Origin: Papaver somniferum
Taxonomy: Eukaryota > Streptophyta > Magnoliopsida > Ranunculales > Papaveraceae
Length of the DNA stretch: 64,000 bases
NCBI RefSeq assembly: GCF_003573695.1
Contig: NC_039359.1
Coordinates: 79,126,783-79,190,782 of the forward strand
Direction of reading: 5' to 3'
The translations under genes were made by a program, and so were the position numbers. Within the stretch, counting starts at the first letter, position 1. The number at the start of each line of letters is the position of its first letter. Positions 11,762 through 23,022 of the stretch are shown here, in pieces. The notes under the pieces are model-generated. The model worked only from the letters and a program-made list of their open reading frames with translations. It did not search any database and had not been told where the DNA came from.

Positions 11762-13110
11762 TTGATTCTTTCTTATGTCTGGATGAAGAAGTTAAACTTA
11801 GCACTTCTTGGGAGGTAACTCATGCTCATGCAACACGGTAATATCTTTCCTTAACTCTTTTGCTTCAAATGGTAACATTTTCTCTTTGTTCATGATTTTA
11901 TTTTATCTTTAGAACATTGATGAAAATGTTAGATTTAAGTTTGGGGGCATGGGAGAAACTTTTTAGTTGCAATAAATAAACTTCAGAGCCTAGAAATTTA
12001 TGCTTATTAAGGATGACACTAACCAATCTAAGTGGATGGAAGCATCTTGGTTGTAGGAGTTGAGGAACCAATCTGAGTGGATGGAAACATCTATATAGAG
12101 TCTATTCATAAAATCAGAGAGCTCAGGTGTTAGAGATAACATGGTAATTTCATATCTCGTTGAGTCCTTTTCACCTTCTGTTTTTATTTTCTTTTTAAAA
12201 ATATGTTTCTAAGTGATTTGGTGGGGCCCAGAAATTGAGTTGTTACCACTGCTAGGGTGAAATAGAGTGATTAAGTTACTAAAAAAAAAGACCAGACCAA
12301 ACGGAAGAATTATCAAAAATAAATAAAAATTAACACTTGGATAGCAATATGTGTGTGTTCTCCCTGTCTTCGTCGCTTAAACAAGCGTGAAATGCAGGAT
12401 TCACGTGAATTACCATGTAATCTGCTGAAAAGAAGCATCCGCAAGATCTAATCATGTTGTTAAAAAAAAATCAATGAATAAATCGACCACTGGTTCCCTT
12501 GTATATGCCAGCTGAGTTGATCTAGAATTAAGATTATCGATCACTGGTTCCCTTGTATATGCCAGTTGTGTTGATATTAGTCAGACCAGTATCTCAGTCC
12601 ATTAGGATAAGTTCTTCTTGGAAGTGGCCTTCATACAGATATGGGAAACACCGTTCACCTTAGTCCACATCAAAACCATCTATGTTTTTCTCTATATCCA
12701 TCTTCTTAATCTATTCATGTGATTTATTTGACTCCGGATATTGATGTCCATAATGCGACTATCTAAGTAGAGCTCTGTCACTTATATATGAATTTTAGTA
12801 TGCTTGAGTGCAAACTCGTGTACATCAATTGGAATTTCGCATCAGGGTACTTCCTCTTGTAATCAATGCGAGTATGCCAACCCAGGAGATTCTTTAGTGC
12901 CTTCCAAGGTTCTGCGTAGATAGCTAGGGTATGAAGTAAAGGTTTTGTGGGTATATCTCTTGTAAACCCTACCGAGACTATAACTCGTCCATTAGGGACA
13001 CCTAGGGGTTTAAAGGCTTGTTGCATACGCTAAATGCAACCGACGACGCCTGCGACAGTGAGTTAGGATTTTATTTATTTCAGTTTTGCTCGAGCACTGG
13101 CAAATTATAA
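11762..13110 (+). other. D 3' non-coding region with short direct repeats
   Basis: No gene seen. Two repeat pairs stand out: accaatctaagtggatgga at about 12020 with a near copy at about 12068, and cactggttcccttgtatatg at about 12487 and 12542. A G-rich tract (gtttgggggt) at 13111-13120 acts as polypurine tract just before the LTR. Confidence 0.5.
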
Positions 13111-13123
13111 GTTTGGGGGTATT

Positions 13124-14645
13124 TGATAGACACATTTTTGTGTCTAATATAATCTCAATAATATCTATTGTTAGTGCTCGATTTTATATTTATTTTGGCT
13201 TTGTATGTCTTTCTAGGTGTTTTTGGAGAAATGCGCTTTTGCGGCAAAGTTGGCTCGAAATGTGGTATTTACACCCTTGTGAGGAATTACTAAAGGCACC
13301 CAGAAAATGTGTTAGAGGAACCCCAGGAGTCCGCTGGAGAGACCCCAGAAAGATTACAAAAAGCACTCTGAGGATTTAATATTGGAACCTCATTCTGGTT
13401 AAGGGGCACCTCAGTTGGATAAGGGGCGTCCCATTCTCAAGGTAAAAACTATTGGCAGACCCGTATAGGATAGGGGGAGGTCATCTTCCTAAATTCAAAT
13501 TCATTAAAATGGGGGAAAAATTGTTGCAGCGAAACCAGAATCATGGCTAGCATTTTGGGTGATTTTCAAGTAGATTTAATTGCTTATTCCGGTTGGAGTT
13601 GATCTGTTTGGCCTAAGCAGGCTTGGTATACGTGTTGGATTAGGAAATCTTGTGCTTGATCATCGGTTGTCAGAAAAACAGGGGAGGATTATTCTCGGAT
13701 TTTTTTGGATTTATTTTGGACGAGATTTAGTCAAGTTTGCACGTACAGATGGTTTGATAGTACCATGTTTTATCGAAACAGGCTTGGTAATCGGGTTTAT
13801 ATAGGAAAGAAAGAAAGATTACACGTAACAGGACATAGAGAACTTCTCAGGATTCAGGATTATCGGGAGTTTGGGGTGAAGACATGGCTATAAAGAATCG
13901 CTGCAGGCCAGTTCTTCACCAGCAGAAGAGAAGGAGAAGAAGAAGAACAGTGACGCAGAAGAACAGTCTCAGAGACGGTCTTATGTTCAACAGCATAAGC
14001 TAAGTATTGTTCTCCAGCGGTCCTGGAAAAGACTTATAACAACTATCCTAGCGACTGAGAAAACTCATTCCAACTGTCTTCTTCGTAACAGTGACGTCTG
14101 TAACACCATTACAACGTTACAAACTCCTGTTTTTTATATTATTCCTTCAATAAAAACTCTTATTGAGCCATGAGTTATTATTTTGAACGTGTTTTTGATA
14201 CGTGGAGATAAACCCCAACACTGGGACGACGGAGGAAGCCCTTTTTCATCATTGTGATAATTCTGTTTAATTCTTTATATGACTTTTTGCACTAAAATTA
14301 AAATGATTTATGATTTCTCTTGAATGGTTGTAATTTCAATTGATGGGTCATGCTTAGCTTAAATGTTTTGATGTCTCATGCTTTAGATATACAGTCATTA
14401 CTTTCGGAATCTACCTTGGCAAAGAATTAGAGTCAATGAATCTTTATCATATGAGATATAATTGTGTAGAATTGATTTTTGAACCACATGAATATGAAAA
14501 TTGGTGAAATCCTGAGTCTCAGTACCTTATCGATATTGTGACAAACTTGTCAATATATTTTCTTTGTTTTTAGTGTTTTCTTAAATCAAACCTTTATAAG
14601 CCCGAGTTGAACGAACTTTTACTACTGCTTTCTACAACTTGTTAA
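13124..14645 (+). repeat. D 3' LTR
   Basis: It starts TGATAGACACATTTTTGTGTC, an inverted-repeat-like start, and runs about 1522 bp to cttgttaa, where similarity with the 5' copy stops. It abuts B1 internal sequence. The B1 side shows a direct repeat aacctgtatacattc at 14644 and about 14671, so the exact join is uncertain. Confidence 0.75.
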
Positions 14646-15417
14646 CCTGTATACATTCCCAAATTCAACAACACAATAACCTGTATACATTCAATCCTTT
14701 AAATGGCGATGTTGACATTATAATAATAAAGCTAATACTCCCCCTAAAGGTAAGATAGGTAGATTTTCAATCCGCACGTCTTTGTTATTTCCATCATAAT
14801 ATGATATGTTACCCCTCCTAGTCTATGATTTTCTCTTTCATTAGATATAACGTTTAAGAACCATTGTCTTTTCCCTTAGTGATACCAAATCGATACAAAT
14901 CAATATCAATATCACTTGTTTACTCCATATATATATCCCATTTTTGTCACAAAATGACTAAGGTACGAGCAAATAAAGGACAAACCGAAAGGATCTTACA
15001 AATCTTACAAGAGACTTGTAAAACCTATAAGAGTTAAGCACGAGGGTTCCACACACCATTTTTGATAACCAATATCAAAACTGAAACTACAAAGTAATTT
15101 TGTTTTGATATGTTACCAAGGAAACAGTTTCCCTAAGAAATTTTCCCTAATAGTTTAGCAAACCAAAAATCGACTAAGCACCTTAGTTCCTTTGCTAAAC
15201 CGATTGTACAAATACAATCGCTTGTTCGATAAGACCAAAATAAAGATATGAATTAACTATATTTTTCTCATCAGGCTCTAGTTATTCTCATCAATAACTT
15301 AGACCTTTCACTTTTGAACAAGACAAGTACTAGGTTAGTTAACTAGCATTTCTTGTTAAGGAATTCGATTAGACTTGAATAACCGAAACCTCCACTTTGA
15401 TTAGTCTAACTAAGATC
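14646..15417 (-). other. B1 3'-side internal non-coding sequence
   Basis: No coding frame. On the minus strand it holds tgacaaaaatggg and a G-rich tract (ctttagggggagt) near 14735-14760, similar to the 3' internal part of A-family elements. Confidence 0.5.
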
Positions 15418-15422
15418 AGAAT

Positions 15423-15791
15423 TGTTGATACATGAAAAATATTACCCCTTAGCCAGGCTAGTGTGCCCTCAAAAGAGAGGCAAACCCAACATGAGATATG
15501 GGGACTAAAGCCCAAGTCCACCAAGAAAGTATCCATAAGATGGAAAGGACAAGGGAGGAATTAAGAGGAAATAATGAGGTTTTATTAGAGAAGGAATGTA
15601 ATTAGTAGTAATTAAAGGAGTTTAGGACACATGGCATGATGTCATAAAAGGAAAGGGCTTTTGGAAAGTCTATATAAAGAAGGACAAGGTACAATGGAAG
15701 GACAACTCTCTCTCTTACTATTCTTGGTAAAGTGAGGTCACTTGGCTAGCTACGACGGGTAGAACCTCAAACCTAAAATCATCTCTCAACA
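15423..15791 (+). repeat. C 5' LTR
   Basis: 369 bp, TGTTGATA..TCTCAACA, flanked on the left by agaat. A tatataaag box-like motif near 15672 lies upstream of a likely transcription start. The following bases (tttggaaaccacacccgg) would hold the primer site; I cannot assign the tRNA. Confidence 0.9.
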
Positions 15792-15829
15792 TTTGGAAAC
15801 CACACCCGGAAGCTCGTGCCTAGATAACC

Positions 15830-17211
15830 ATGACACACGTAAGAGGCGCTAACCCTGGTATAGTAGAGAATCAAGTAACTGAGCGACCCATCAATTGGGA
15901 GGAAGTAACATTAGAGGATGATAGCGAGGAAGAAACACCGATCCAAGGCGTTATCAAACGACCGGCAAGATATGGGACCCAAAACATAGAGGAGACGACA
16001 ATACAAGGAAAGAACACGCAAGTAACCCAACCGACAAAACCCATATCACTAACCCTGCAAAACATGCAAAAGGAACTAGAAGAGCGCTCACGCAGAAGGC
16101 AGGATCTTGAAGGATGGATCGCACAAGCAGTTATAGAAGGAAAAGACACACCCAGAGGAAATACGAAGGGCGAGGAGTACAAAGACGACGAGACAATGAC
16201 GATGTCACAAGAAGAAATGGCGAAGTACTTGGAGAAAAATTATCATGTGGTGAAACAAGAAAATTATTGCCGCGTAAGTATCCCATACCCGATGGATATC
16301 CGAAAATACCAATACCCCGAAGACTACACATCTCCAAAATTCAAGACATATGACGGACAAGGAAATGCCGGAGAACATATTAGCCGATTCCTATCAGTAA
16401 TGAATTATAAGGCCTCCGATGGGAAGTTATTCCTAAAATAATTCCCCAAATTGCTCACAGGCACGCATTCACTTGGTATGACAACCTAAAGGCATAAAGT
16501 GTGGATTCCTGGCCAACCATGTCCACGCTCTTCCTTAGGAAATTCTACTCAGCTAAGAGGAAAATCATGGCGATATATTTAGGCAAGAATGGACAACAGA
16601 TGGGGGAAGAAATAAGAAAGTATATCTTATGGTTCCGGCGCCCGACACTGGACTGTCATGAAGAAATCAATGAGGATACACTCGTTGAAATTTGTGTAAG
16701 GGGAATGATCCCAGCATTCAAGGGGAATTTGATAAACTTCTGGTTCCAAACCTTTGTCGAGCTAGAGGAAGCAGCTGAAAGGATCTCCGACTGTGTAGAA
16801 AAACTATACATAGACTCTACTTGGCGCCATACGGTCAGTACCGTATCCGAGGGATCGCGCAACGTAAGATCCAACACTAACAGAGAAAGGAGAGATCAAT
16901 TCTGAAACTAGCGGAAGGGTCCAAGGAAGGCGCGATTTTAACCCACCGCTTCGTCTCCCTTGCAATAAAGAGTGCGTCGTCGAATTACTAAATCAGTGGG
17001 CCATCGGAGGAGAAATCCATATCCCCCGACGGTAGTAAACGTCAACAAGATGGATCAGAACTCTATCAGGTACTGCCACTATCATCGAAGATTAGGACAC
17101 CCAACAGAAGAATGTCTCGCTATAAGAAGTATAATTGAACGTAAGCGTGCCTCTGGAGAACTTGGGCCAACCAAGCAAACAATCAAGCATGACCCTTTCC
17201 CACGCCACTGA
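15830..17211 (+). pseudogene. C gag (gypsy type), broken
   Basis: ATG at 15830 follows the 5' LTR by 38 bases. The first 203 codons are hydrophilic, then enter a Retrotrans_gag-like fold (AGEHISRFLSVMNYKASDGK). Near 16440 the frame shifts, and the next frame continues the domain (FTWYDNLKA, stop, SVDSWPTMSTLFLRKFYSAK), matching the W-x-x-L..F...F pattern of gypsy gag. At 17074-17115 is a Cys/His motif, C-HYHRRLG-H-PTEE-C, followed by IIERKRASGELG. Element E has the same motif with a very similar tail at 46012-46053. Several in-frame stops plus the frameshift make it inactive. Confidence 0.8.
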
Positions 17212-17319
17212 TGTGAAAGAGAGGAGAAGAGGGATAATGTGAGTGGTAGCACCAAAATTGTAAACAACCTCTTTTTGTGGTAAGAACGATTTTCCAAGTC
17301 AATAACGAGTAGACATCTA

Positions 17320-17880
17320 CGAAAGGTCTCAGGTTAGCCAAGGGCGCCTGGTTGACTGACAAATATACAATAGGTCTCAGGTTAGCCAAGGGGGCTTGAT
17401 TGACTGACAAATTTACAAAAGGTCTCAGGTTCGCCAATGGAGCCTGATTGACTGAAAATATACAAAAGGTCTCAGGTCATCCAAGGGCTCATGATTGCCT
17501 GACAAATCTACAAAAGGTCTCAGGTCATCCAAGGGCGCCTGATTGACTGACAAATCTACAAAAGGTCTCAGGCGTCCTTGCCAAGGGCACTTGGTTGACT
17601 GACAAATCTACAAAAGGTCTCAAGTCAGCCAAGGGCGCCTGGTTGACTGACAAATCCAAAAAAGATCTCAGGTCAGCCAAGGGCGCCTAACTGACTTTCA
17701 AATCTACAGAAGGTGTCAGGTCAGCCAAGAGCGCCTGGTTGAATGAAAAATCCACAAAATTCTCGGGTCAGCCAAGGGCGCCTGATTGACTGACATCTAC
17801 AAAAAAGTCTTAGGTCAGCCAAGGGCGCCTGATTGACTAACGAATCTACAAAAATCACGGGAACGCCAAAGGCACCTAAT
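17320..17880 (+). repeat. 48-bp minisatellite, about 12 units
   Basis: Units run ggtctcaggtcagccaaggg, then gcctgattgactgacaaatc, then tacaaaa. Unit starts fall near 17323, 17372, 17420, 17468, 17516, 17564, 17616, 17665, 17713, 17760, 17807 and 17854. Copies differ by substitutions and short indels. Stops occur in both strands' frames, so it is non-coding. It lies between gag and the end of the antisense PMD gene. Confidence 0.9.
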
Positions 17881-17904
17881 GATTGATGGATAAGTGCATT
17901 CCTC

Positions 17905-18110
17905 ATAAAAGAGGGAGGGAGTAGGCGCGTTTAACCAACGCCCACCGACCCCACTACTTACGCCTCATAAAAAGAAGGGGGAGTAGGCGCGTCTAACCAA
18001 CGCCCGTCCACCCCATACTTCTCACAAAAAAAAGGAGGGGGGGGGATTATGAAGAAATGGAAAGAAATGGACGCGTTTGATCAATGCCCGCCTATCTCAT
18101 GCATCCATGA
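17905..18110 (+). repeat. GC-rich tandem repeat, three diverged units
   Basis: Units of about 70-75 bp share gggagtaggcgcg, then taaccaacgccc, then accccat, with A/G-rich spacers including a run of nine to ten G near 18040. The third unit (from about 18070) is the most diverged. No coding role is seen. Confidence 0.6.
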
Positions 18111-18298
18111 AGAGCAAAAGAAGAGGATTAAGAAGAAAGTAATAATGAAAAACATCAAAATCAAACTAATAATTAACAACAACCATATCAATATCCCAAA
18201 ACAACAATAATGAATAAAACAAACAACAAGTCCAGAAGATAAAAGTTCAACCCAACCAAAGGAAGACAAGATAACACGAAGGAAGCGTTTTAAATCAG

Positions 18299-21200
18299 CT
18301 AAATCTTAGACAACTCCTGACGCTTTTCCTCAAGCTCCGCGCGAACTGTGGCCTCTGCGGTTTCGGCCCGTAGCACCTAGTCGTTGGCCACCCCAATATC
18401 AGCAAACAGTTGATCCAACACCTTATTCTTATTGGCAGTCGCCTCAGAACGCCTTTCCATCTCATCCTCCAGCTCAGAAATTTGATCCACAATCCGGCCA
18501 CGAGGGTCATTATGACCCTTCACCTTTGCCAACAATTATGCTAACCAAATTATGGGGAACTGAACATTGATCTCGGACTGGACAGTGGCCTCCCAGCTAC
18601 GCATTGTTGTAGCATCAATAGGATCATCCCCTATACGGGTGAGTTTATCAGCGACCTCCAAGAGATTCCCGTGTAACATAGAACGCGAACGTCCAGCAGA
18701 CCCGCCTTTTCCATATGACCACCACCTCGCTCCATGACATCTCTATAAGTAGTGGCAAAAACGGTTGGAAACCAAAAGCCGTGAACAAGGGTGTGAGTAG
18801 TAGGATCTACGCTAGCCTCGGCGACACTCACCCCCAAAGGGAAACGAAGCTGCACGTCTTCAGAATCTTCTGACACAACAGGGATATCTGGCGCAATAAC
18901 AACATGAACATCAGGATGCTTTTTCGAAAGGGAAGAAGAACCGCTGTCGTCCATTCGAGCACGTTTGGAAGACCCGTCGCCGCTGGGGACTACGCGTCGC
19001 GCGACGTCCATATCAGCATTTGCAGTTTCCTTGCACTTTTTACCCATATCCTAGCACCAGCAATGAAGCTTTAGCAAAAAAAAGAAAGAAAAGAGAACGA
19101 AAGAAAAGAGAGAAGGGAGACTAACCTCAGGAATCGACAAGTCAGGCGAGATTCTGGTAGGTTTAGGACGAGGCACATAAGATCTAGAAGATGACTCAGA
19201 ATCACTAGTAGAGCTTGAAAAACGAGAGATGAGCACCATTGCGAAAAACAACTTAGATTTATAAAAAAAAAGAGGGGAGAAGAGAGAGAGGAAAGAAGGA
19301 AGAATGATAAATACAAAGACACGTATTAAATAGGAAGTTACCTGCAGGATCATTAATGGTTAGTGCCACGTGGGATGAGAACCCACCAAAAACTGATCGG
19401 CTAGACCCAGACGAGCTCATTGATTGCAGAATGGCACTGGGAGACACTGGAGGTTCGCCCCTAACACGGACAGTTTCATCCCGAAGAGGATGAACTGACA
19501 ATTCGTGAAGACGAGGAGACATCCAACCAGAACCCTTAGGAAGTTCGACCCTGAGGTCTCTTAATTGATCTACAAATGAGGGAGTTGGACTGCCGCTCAT
19601 ACCCTTGGGAGATTGTGACACGCTTCTCTGATGACTCTGTCGAGGATCTAAGGGATAAGCGCTAGCAGAAGAACTAGGGTGCGGAGCAGAAGATTTGGTT
19701 TCCTCTCGTTTAGCCTTCTTTGCAAGGCTCATCGCAGTCCAGTCGCCTCAGGCATATTCAGATACTCTTCCATCACATAAGAGGGGGCCTTCCACCCCAA
19801 GTGACTAGGAGGGGGAACTGCATGAGAATAACCCCCGTCATTTATATAATTAAAAATCAAATAATTGACGGAAAACAACAGACGAGTGTAAAAAAAAAAA
19901 GAGGGGTACCTACGATGCCAAATAGTTAGCAGATGGTTTTACCTCTATCCGAGGAGGCTTACGATCGGAAAATAATTTCGACTCCTTCTTTGGATTCGAG
20001 GCCTCAGGGCCCTCAGGAGAATCCCAAGAAGTTACCAGGGGTTCCAAGAGGCGGCCTTTAGTGGCTGGAACAAGGAGGTGCTCAGCAGATACGACATCAT
20101 CAAGTTTAATTCATCCAGATGCACGGAGTGTCCGAAGATCTTGAACAGACAGGTCCCGGGGAGGATATGACTCCCGCAAAAGAAAATTCAAAGCTCAGAC
20201 GCCGTAAGAGATTTTGGTACTCATGGGCCCTTTCAGTAACTGCTAAGGGGCGCACAGAGACAGGCTGCTTAAATGAAAAGTTGATCCCTCGATCATACAG
20301 ACGCGTCGCTCCCTTAAAGACAAAACGATCAAAATTGGCGATGACATCCCCAATATCGGAACTTTCCAAAGGAGGAAACCTATGGGGAACCTCTTGATCG
20401 AACCCAACTTGCCGAGCCGCACGATCAGGGTTATAAGACATGGTGATAAACTTACCATCATGGAAACTAAGGAGATAACCAGGCAACACAGCCATCGCCG
20501 AATCGAAATATGCCTATGTTAGCAACTTCATTGAGTCTAACTCCGTGTCAAAAGGCGCAATGAAATCATAATGCGCTGGACCTGATCAACTGTCTTGGTA
20601 AGGAAACGATACGAAGTCCTTATCCATGTCTAAGTGCTTTCCAACATCATCCTTGGGAATTTTCCCCTTAAGATTCCAAAGGGCCATCCGCGGATATCCG
20701 TAAACAATGGGGACCCTCTTGATCGAGCCATCATCTTGCCTAACATCCTTCTCACGGTGAATTGCTAGCTCATTAGGATCAGGCGCGCATGGACAGGGAT
20801 GAAGCTAAGTAGAGCTCAGAGGTGGCCCCCGCTCCCCATGTTTTTGGATAATTCCTTAGTGATCCCTTAAAATTCTTACTAATTGAAAGAAAAATCTCTT
20901 AATAAGCCCCCCTAAATAAATCTTTTTTCCAATTCAACCTCCTTGTATAGAATTTCTGGCTCCGTCCCTGCGCATGAAGGAACATGCTCCCAATACCACG
21001 CTTACATGAAGGAAGCCAGAATATAAGTTTCAATCTTGTGAGACGAACCCACTGTCTGAAGGTCCTGACAGAATAAGTCCAGATGGAGATATAAGCCACC
21101 TAAGAACATCGGTGCAAGCGAGAAAGAAACGCCGCGAGACAGCAACACCGCCATTGGCACAAGCTCACCCTTAATGGTATCCTAGGGACTGTATTCTAAC

Positions 21201-22348
21201 ACATCATGAAAAATCCAAAATAAAATGAAAGCGGCCAACTCTACACGGGGATTTTTCTTCTTTCGTTTGGGGGGGAAAATTTTTCCATCGACTATCTGCA
21301 GAGCCCAATAGTTCAGCCAAAGAGGAAAGGAAGCATGACGGTTGGTTTTTGTAACCCATTCAGGACCAGCCTCTGTCGAAGGAGCTGACGAGCCATGAAT
21401 CGCCTCGTATGCACGGATAGAGCTAGATAGTAGTCGCTCGCCCGTTAGGCGCGTCGAAGAAACCTTCTTTTCTTCAACCCACTTAGCCTTCCCCTCCACA
21501 ACAGATGAAGACCCCTCTTTCTTGGCTGAACCATCAACTTTCTTTCCCTCGCTTTGCTTCGGTAACACCTGGTATTTCCGCACAAATTCACGACGGGAAT
21601 CATCCTTACATTTCAACAGATAAGTACACAACTCTTTGTCCTCGTCGTTTAGCGCTCCATAGACGGCCGCTTCGTCATTCGAGTGACTACCATGGATTGG
21701 TAGCCTTGTAAGGGCGACTACATCCTCCAGAACGATGGTTGCTTCTCCCCATGCTGTAAAAAGAGTATGAACAGGGGGAACCCAGCGACAAAAAAGACGT
21801 GTTAGATCACGTATACATCTCTTCACTTCCCGCTTGAGATATGAGTTTATAGATTCATCAATACCCGCCCTATGAAGGGCAGCCGCGTGACTAGGATTGG
21901 AGCGTATGTGGGATGCCCAATGAGGCCACACATGATGATTTTTCGACTTGGACCGAATATCAATGAGGGGAAGATCATAGTCACCACGATGAATAGCCAT
22001 CCACGGCACCGTTTTAAACGCAAAGGTATCCATAGTCTCTGACTCGGGTTGCATGAGCCATCCAGGGGCAGAAGGATAAGGCAATACAGGGGGATTTAGA
22101 AGGCGAGGAACTAAGACATCGTCAAGAGGAAAATCACGCTTACCTCCACGGAGCTCCCCCATCCTCAGCGCGCGTTTCAGAGCAGACCCGCTTGTAAACT
22201 ATACGAGTGTATACGATCTACCATCTGCTGGAGCAGGTAAATAGACTTCATCCTTCCCCGAGTACTCGGTCTCCTCGGAACCTTCGTTCATGGTCCCTTC
22301 AGATTCATTAGATTCTTCAGACGAACTACTGGTAGAATTGCTAGACAT
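18299..22348 (-). pseudogene. Plant mobile domain (PMD, MAIN-like) gene, antisense cargo of C, decayed
   Basis: The minus-strand ATG at 22348 starts a Ser/Glu-rich N-terminus. The next part matches the PMD family (PF10536, aminotransferase-like plant mobile domain). The hallmark is RWVPPVHTLFTAWGEATI followed by LEDVVALTRLPIHG; further on come FLGGLYLHLD and WYWEHVP. One frame runs from 22348 to about 20170, broken by stops at 22199, 21182, 21002, 20586 and 20514 and by the MITE at 20794. A one-base shift near 20168 and another stop at 20111 follow. Plausible exons then lie at 19342-19817, 19126-19251 and 18299-19050 with GT..AG borders. The last exon holds a frameshift near 18690 and a charged coiled-coil tail. 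Function of PMD proteins: MAIN/MAIL1 act in silencing and growth; this copy cannot make a full protein. Confidence 0.8.
20794..20970. mobile_element. hAT-like MITE inside the PMD pseudogene
   Basis: 177 bp. Ends are imperfect inverted repeats: CAGGGATGAAGCTA on one side, CAGGGACGGAGCCA on the other strand. Flanks are 8-bp direct repeats, cgcatgga (20786-20793) and cgcatgaa (20971-20978), one mismatch. CAGGG termini with 8-bp duplications are typical of hAT elements. It has no ORF. Taking out the element and one 8-bp copy (185 bases) brings the PMD frame on both sides into register, which independently supports the boundaries. Confidence 0.85.
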
Positions 22349-22637
22349 GGTGAGTGTACGGATACGTTTGAAGAGAGTGGAATAAGAAGGAAGATGAAGA
22401 GGAAACAACCTTATATATAGAGAACCTTAGGAATTGAACGCGACAGTTATGCAGAAGGAATGGTAACCGACAGAAACCGAAATCTGCACGATGGAAGGCT
22501 AGACGTCGCCCATGATCATAAAATTAATGGGAAAGAAAAATCCTCATCTCAACCGTCTACGAAGGGAGAGGCGCCCAAAGAAGATTTTTTATGACTATTG
22601 GGTCATTTAAAAATTGACCCAACAGTCAGGGGACTAA
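22349..22637. promoter_or_regulatory. Possible PMD upstream region and C purine tract
   Basis: On the minus strand, a tatataag box (about 22412-22419) lies some 65-70 bases upstream of the PMD ATG. On the plus strand, caggggactaa just before 22638 is the likely polypurine tract. Promoter activity is inference from the box alone. Confidence 0.4.
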
Positions 22638-23017
22638 TGTTGATACATGAATATTACCCCTTAGTCGGGCTAGTGTGCCCTCAAAAGGGAGGCAAACCCA
22701 ACATGAGACATGGGGACTTGGGGACTAAAGCCCAAGTCCACCAAGAAAGTATCCATAAGATGGAAAGGACAAGGGAGGAATTAAGAGGAAATAAGGAGGT
22801 TTTATTAGAGAAGGAATGACATTAGTAGTAATTAAAGGAGTTTAGGACACATGGCATGATGTCGTAAAAGGAAAGGGCTTTTGGAAAATCTATATAAAGA
22901 AGGACAAGATACAATTGAATGACAACTCTCTCTCTCTCTCTTACTATTATTGGTAACGTGAGGTCACTTGTCTAGCTAGGACGGGTAGAACCTCAAACCT
23001 AAAATCACCTCTCAACA
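22638..23017 (+). repeat. C 3' LTR
   Basis: 380 bp, same ends as the 5' LTR, with a few substitutions and small insertions (ggggacttggggact, an extra ctctct). The right flank is agaat (23018-23022). Confidence 0.9.
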
Positions 23018-23022
23018 AGAAT

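Larger units (their letters stand above)
8207..14645 (+). mobile_element. Non-autonomous gypsy (Athila-like) element D, 5' part off-window
   Basis: 8207-9229 matches 13610-14645, giving two copies of one LTR; the 3' copy starts TGATAGACAC at 13124 after a purine tract. A primer-like site TGGCGC follows the first LTR. Inside is one long frame broken by a single frameshift, with no pol genes. A1 is inserted in the 5' LTR; in the 3' LTR the empty site reads gtttggcctaag. Known: Athila/Tat LTRs often start TGATAG and use primer sites starting TGGCGC. Lineage is inference. Confidence 0.7.
15423..23017 (+). mobile_element. Complete non-autonomous gypsy element C with antisense PMD cargo
   Basis: LTRs 15423-15791 and 22638-23017 both start TGTTGATACATGA and end CTCTCAACA. 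The 5-bp target duplication agaat (15418-15422 and 23018-23022) is exact. Inside, in order: broken gypsy gag on plus, a 48-bp minisatellite, GC-rich repeats, a decayed PMD gene on minus, then a purine-rich stretch before the 3' LTR. No protease, reverse transcriptase or integrase is seen. Known: extra ORFs, some antisense, occur in plant Ty3/gypsy elements, chiefly the Tat/Ogre lineage, and PMD genes are repeatedly associated with transposons. Confidence 0.9.

Noticed and set aside
17320..17880. CRISPR-like regular repeat
   Set aside because: Units are contiguous and diverged with no unique spacers, and the setting is a plant retroelement.
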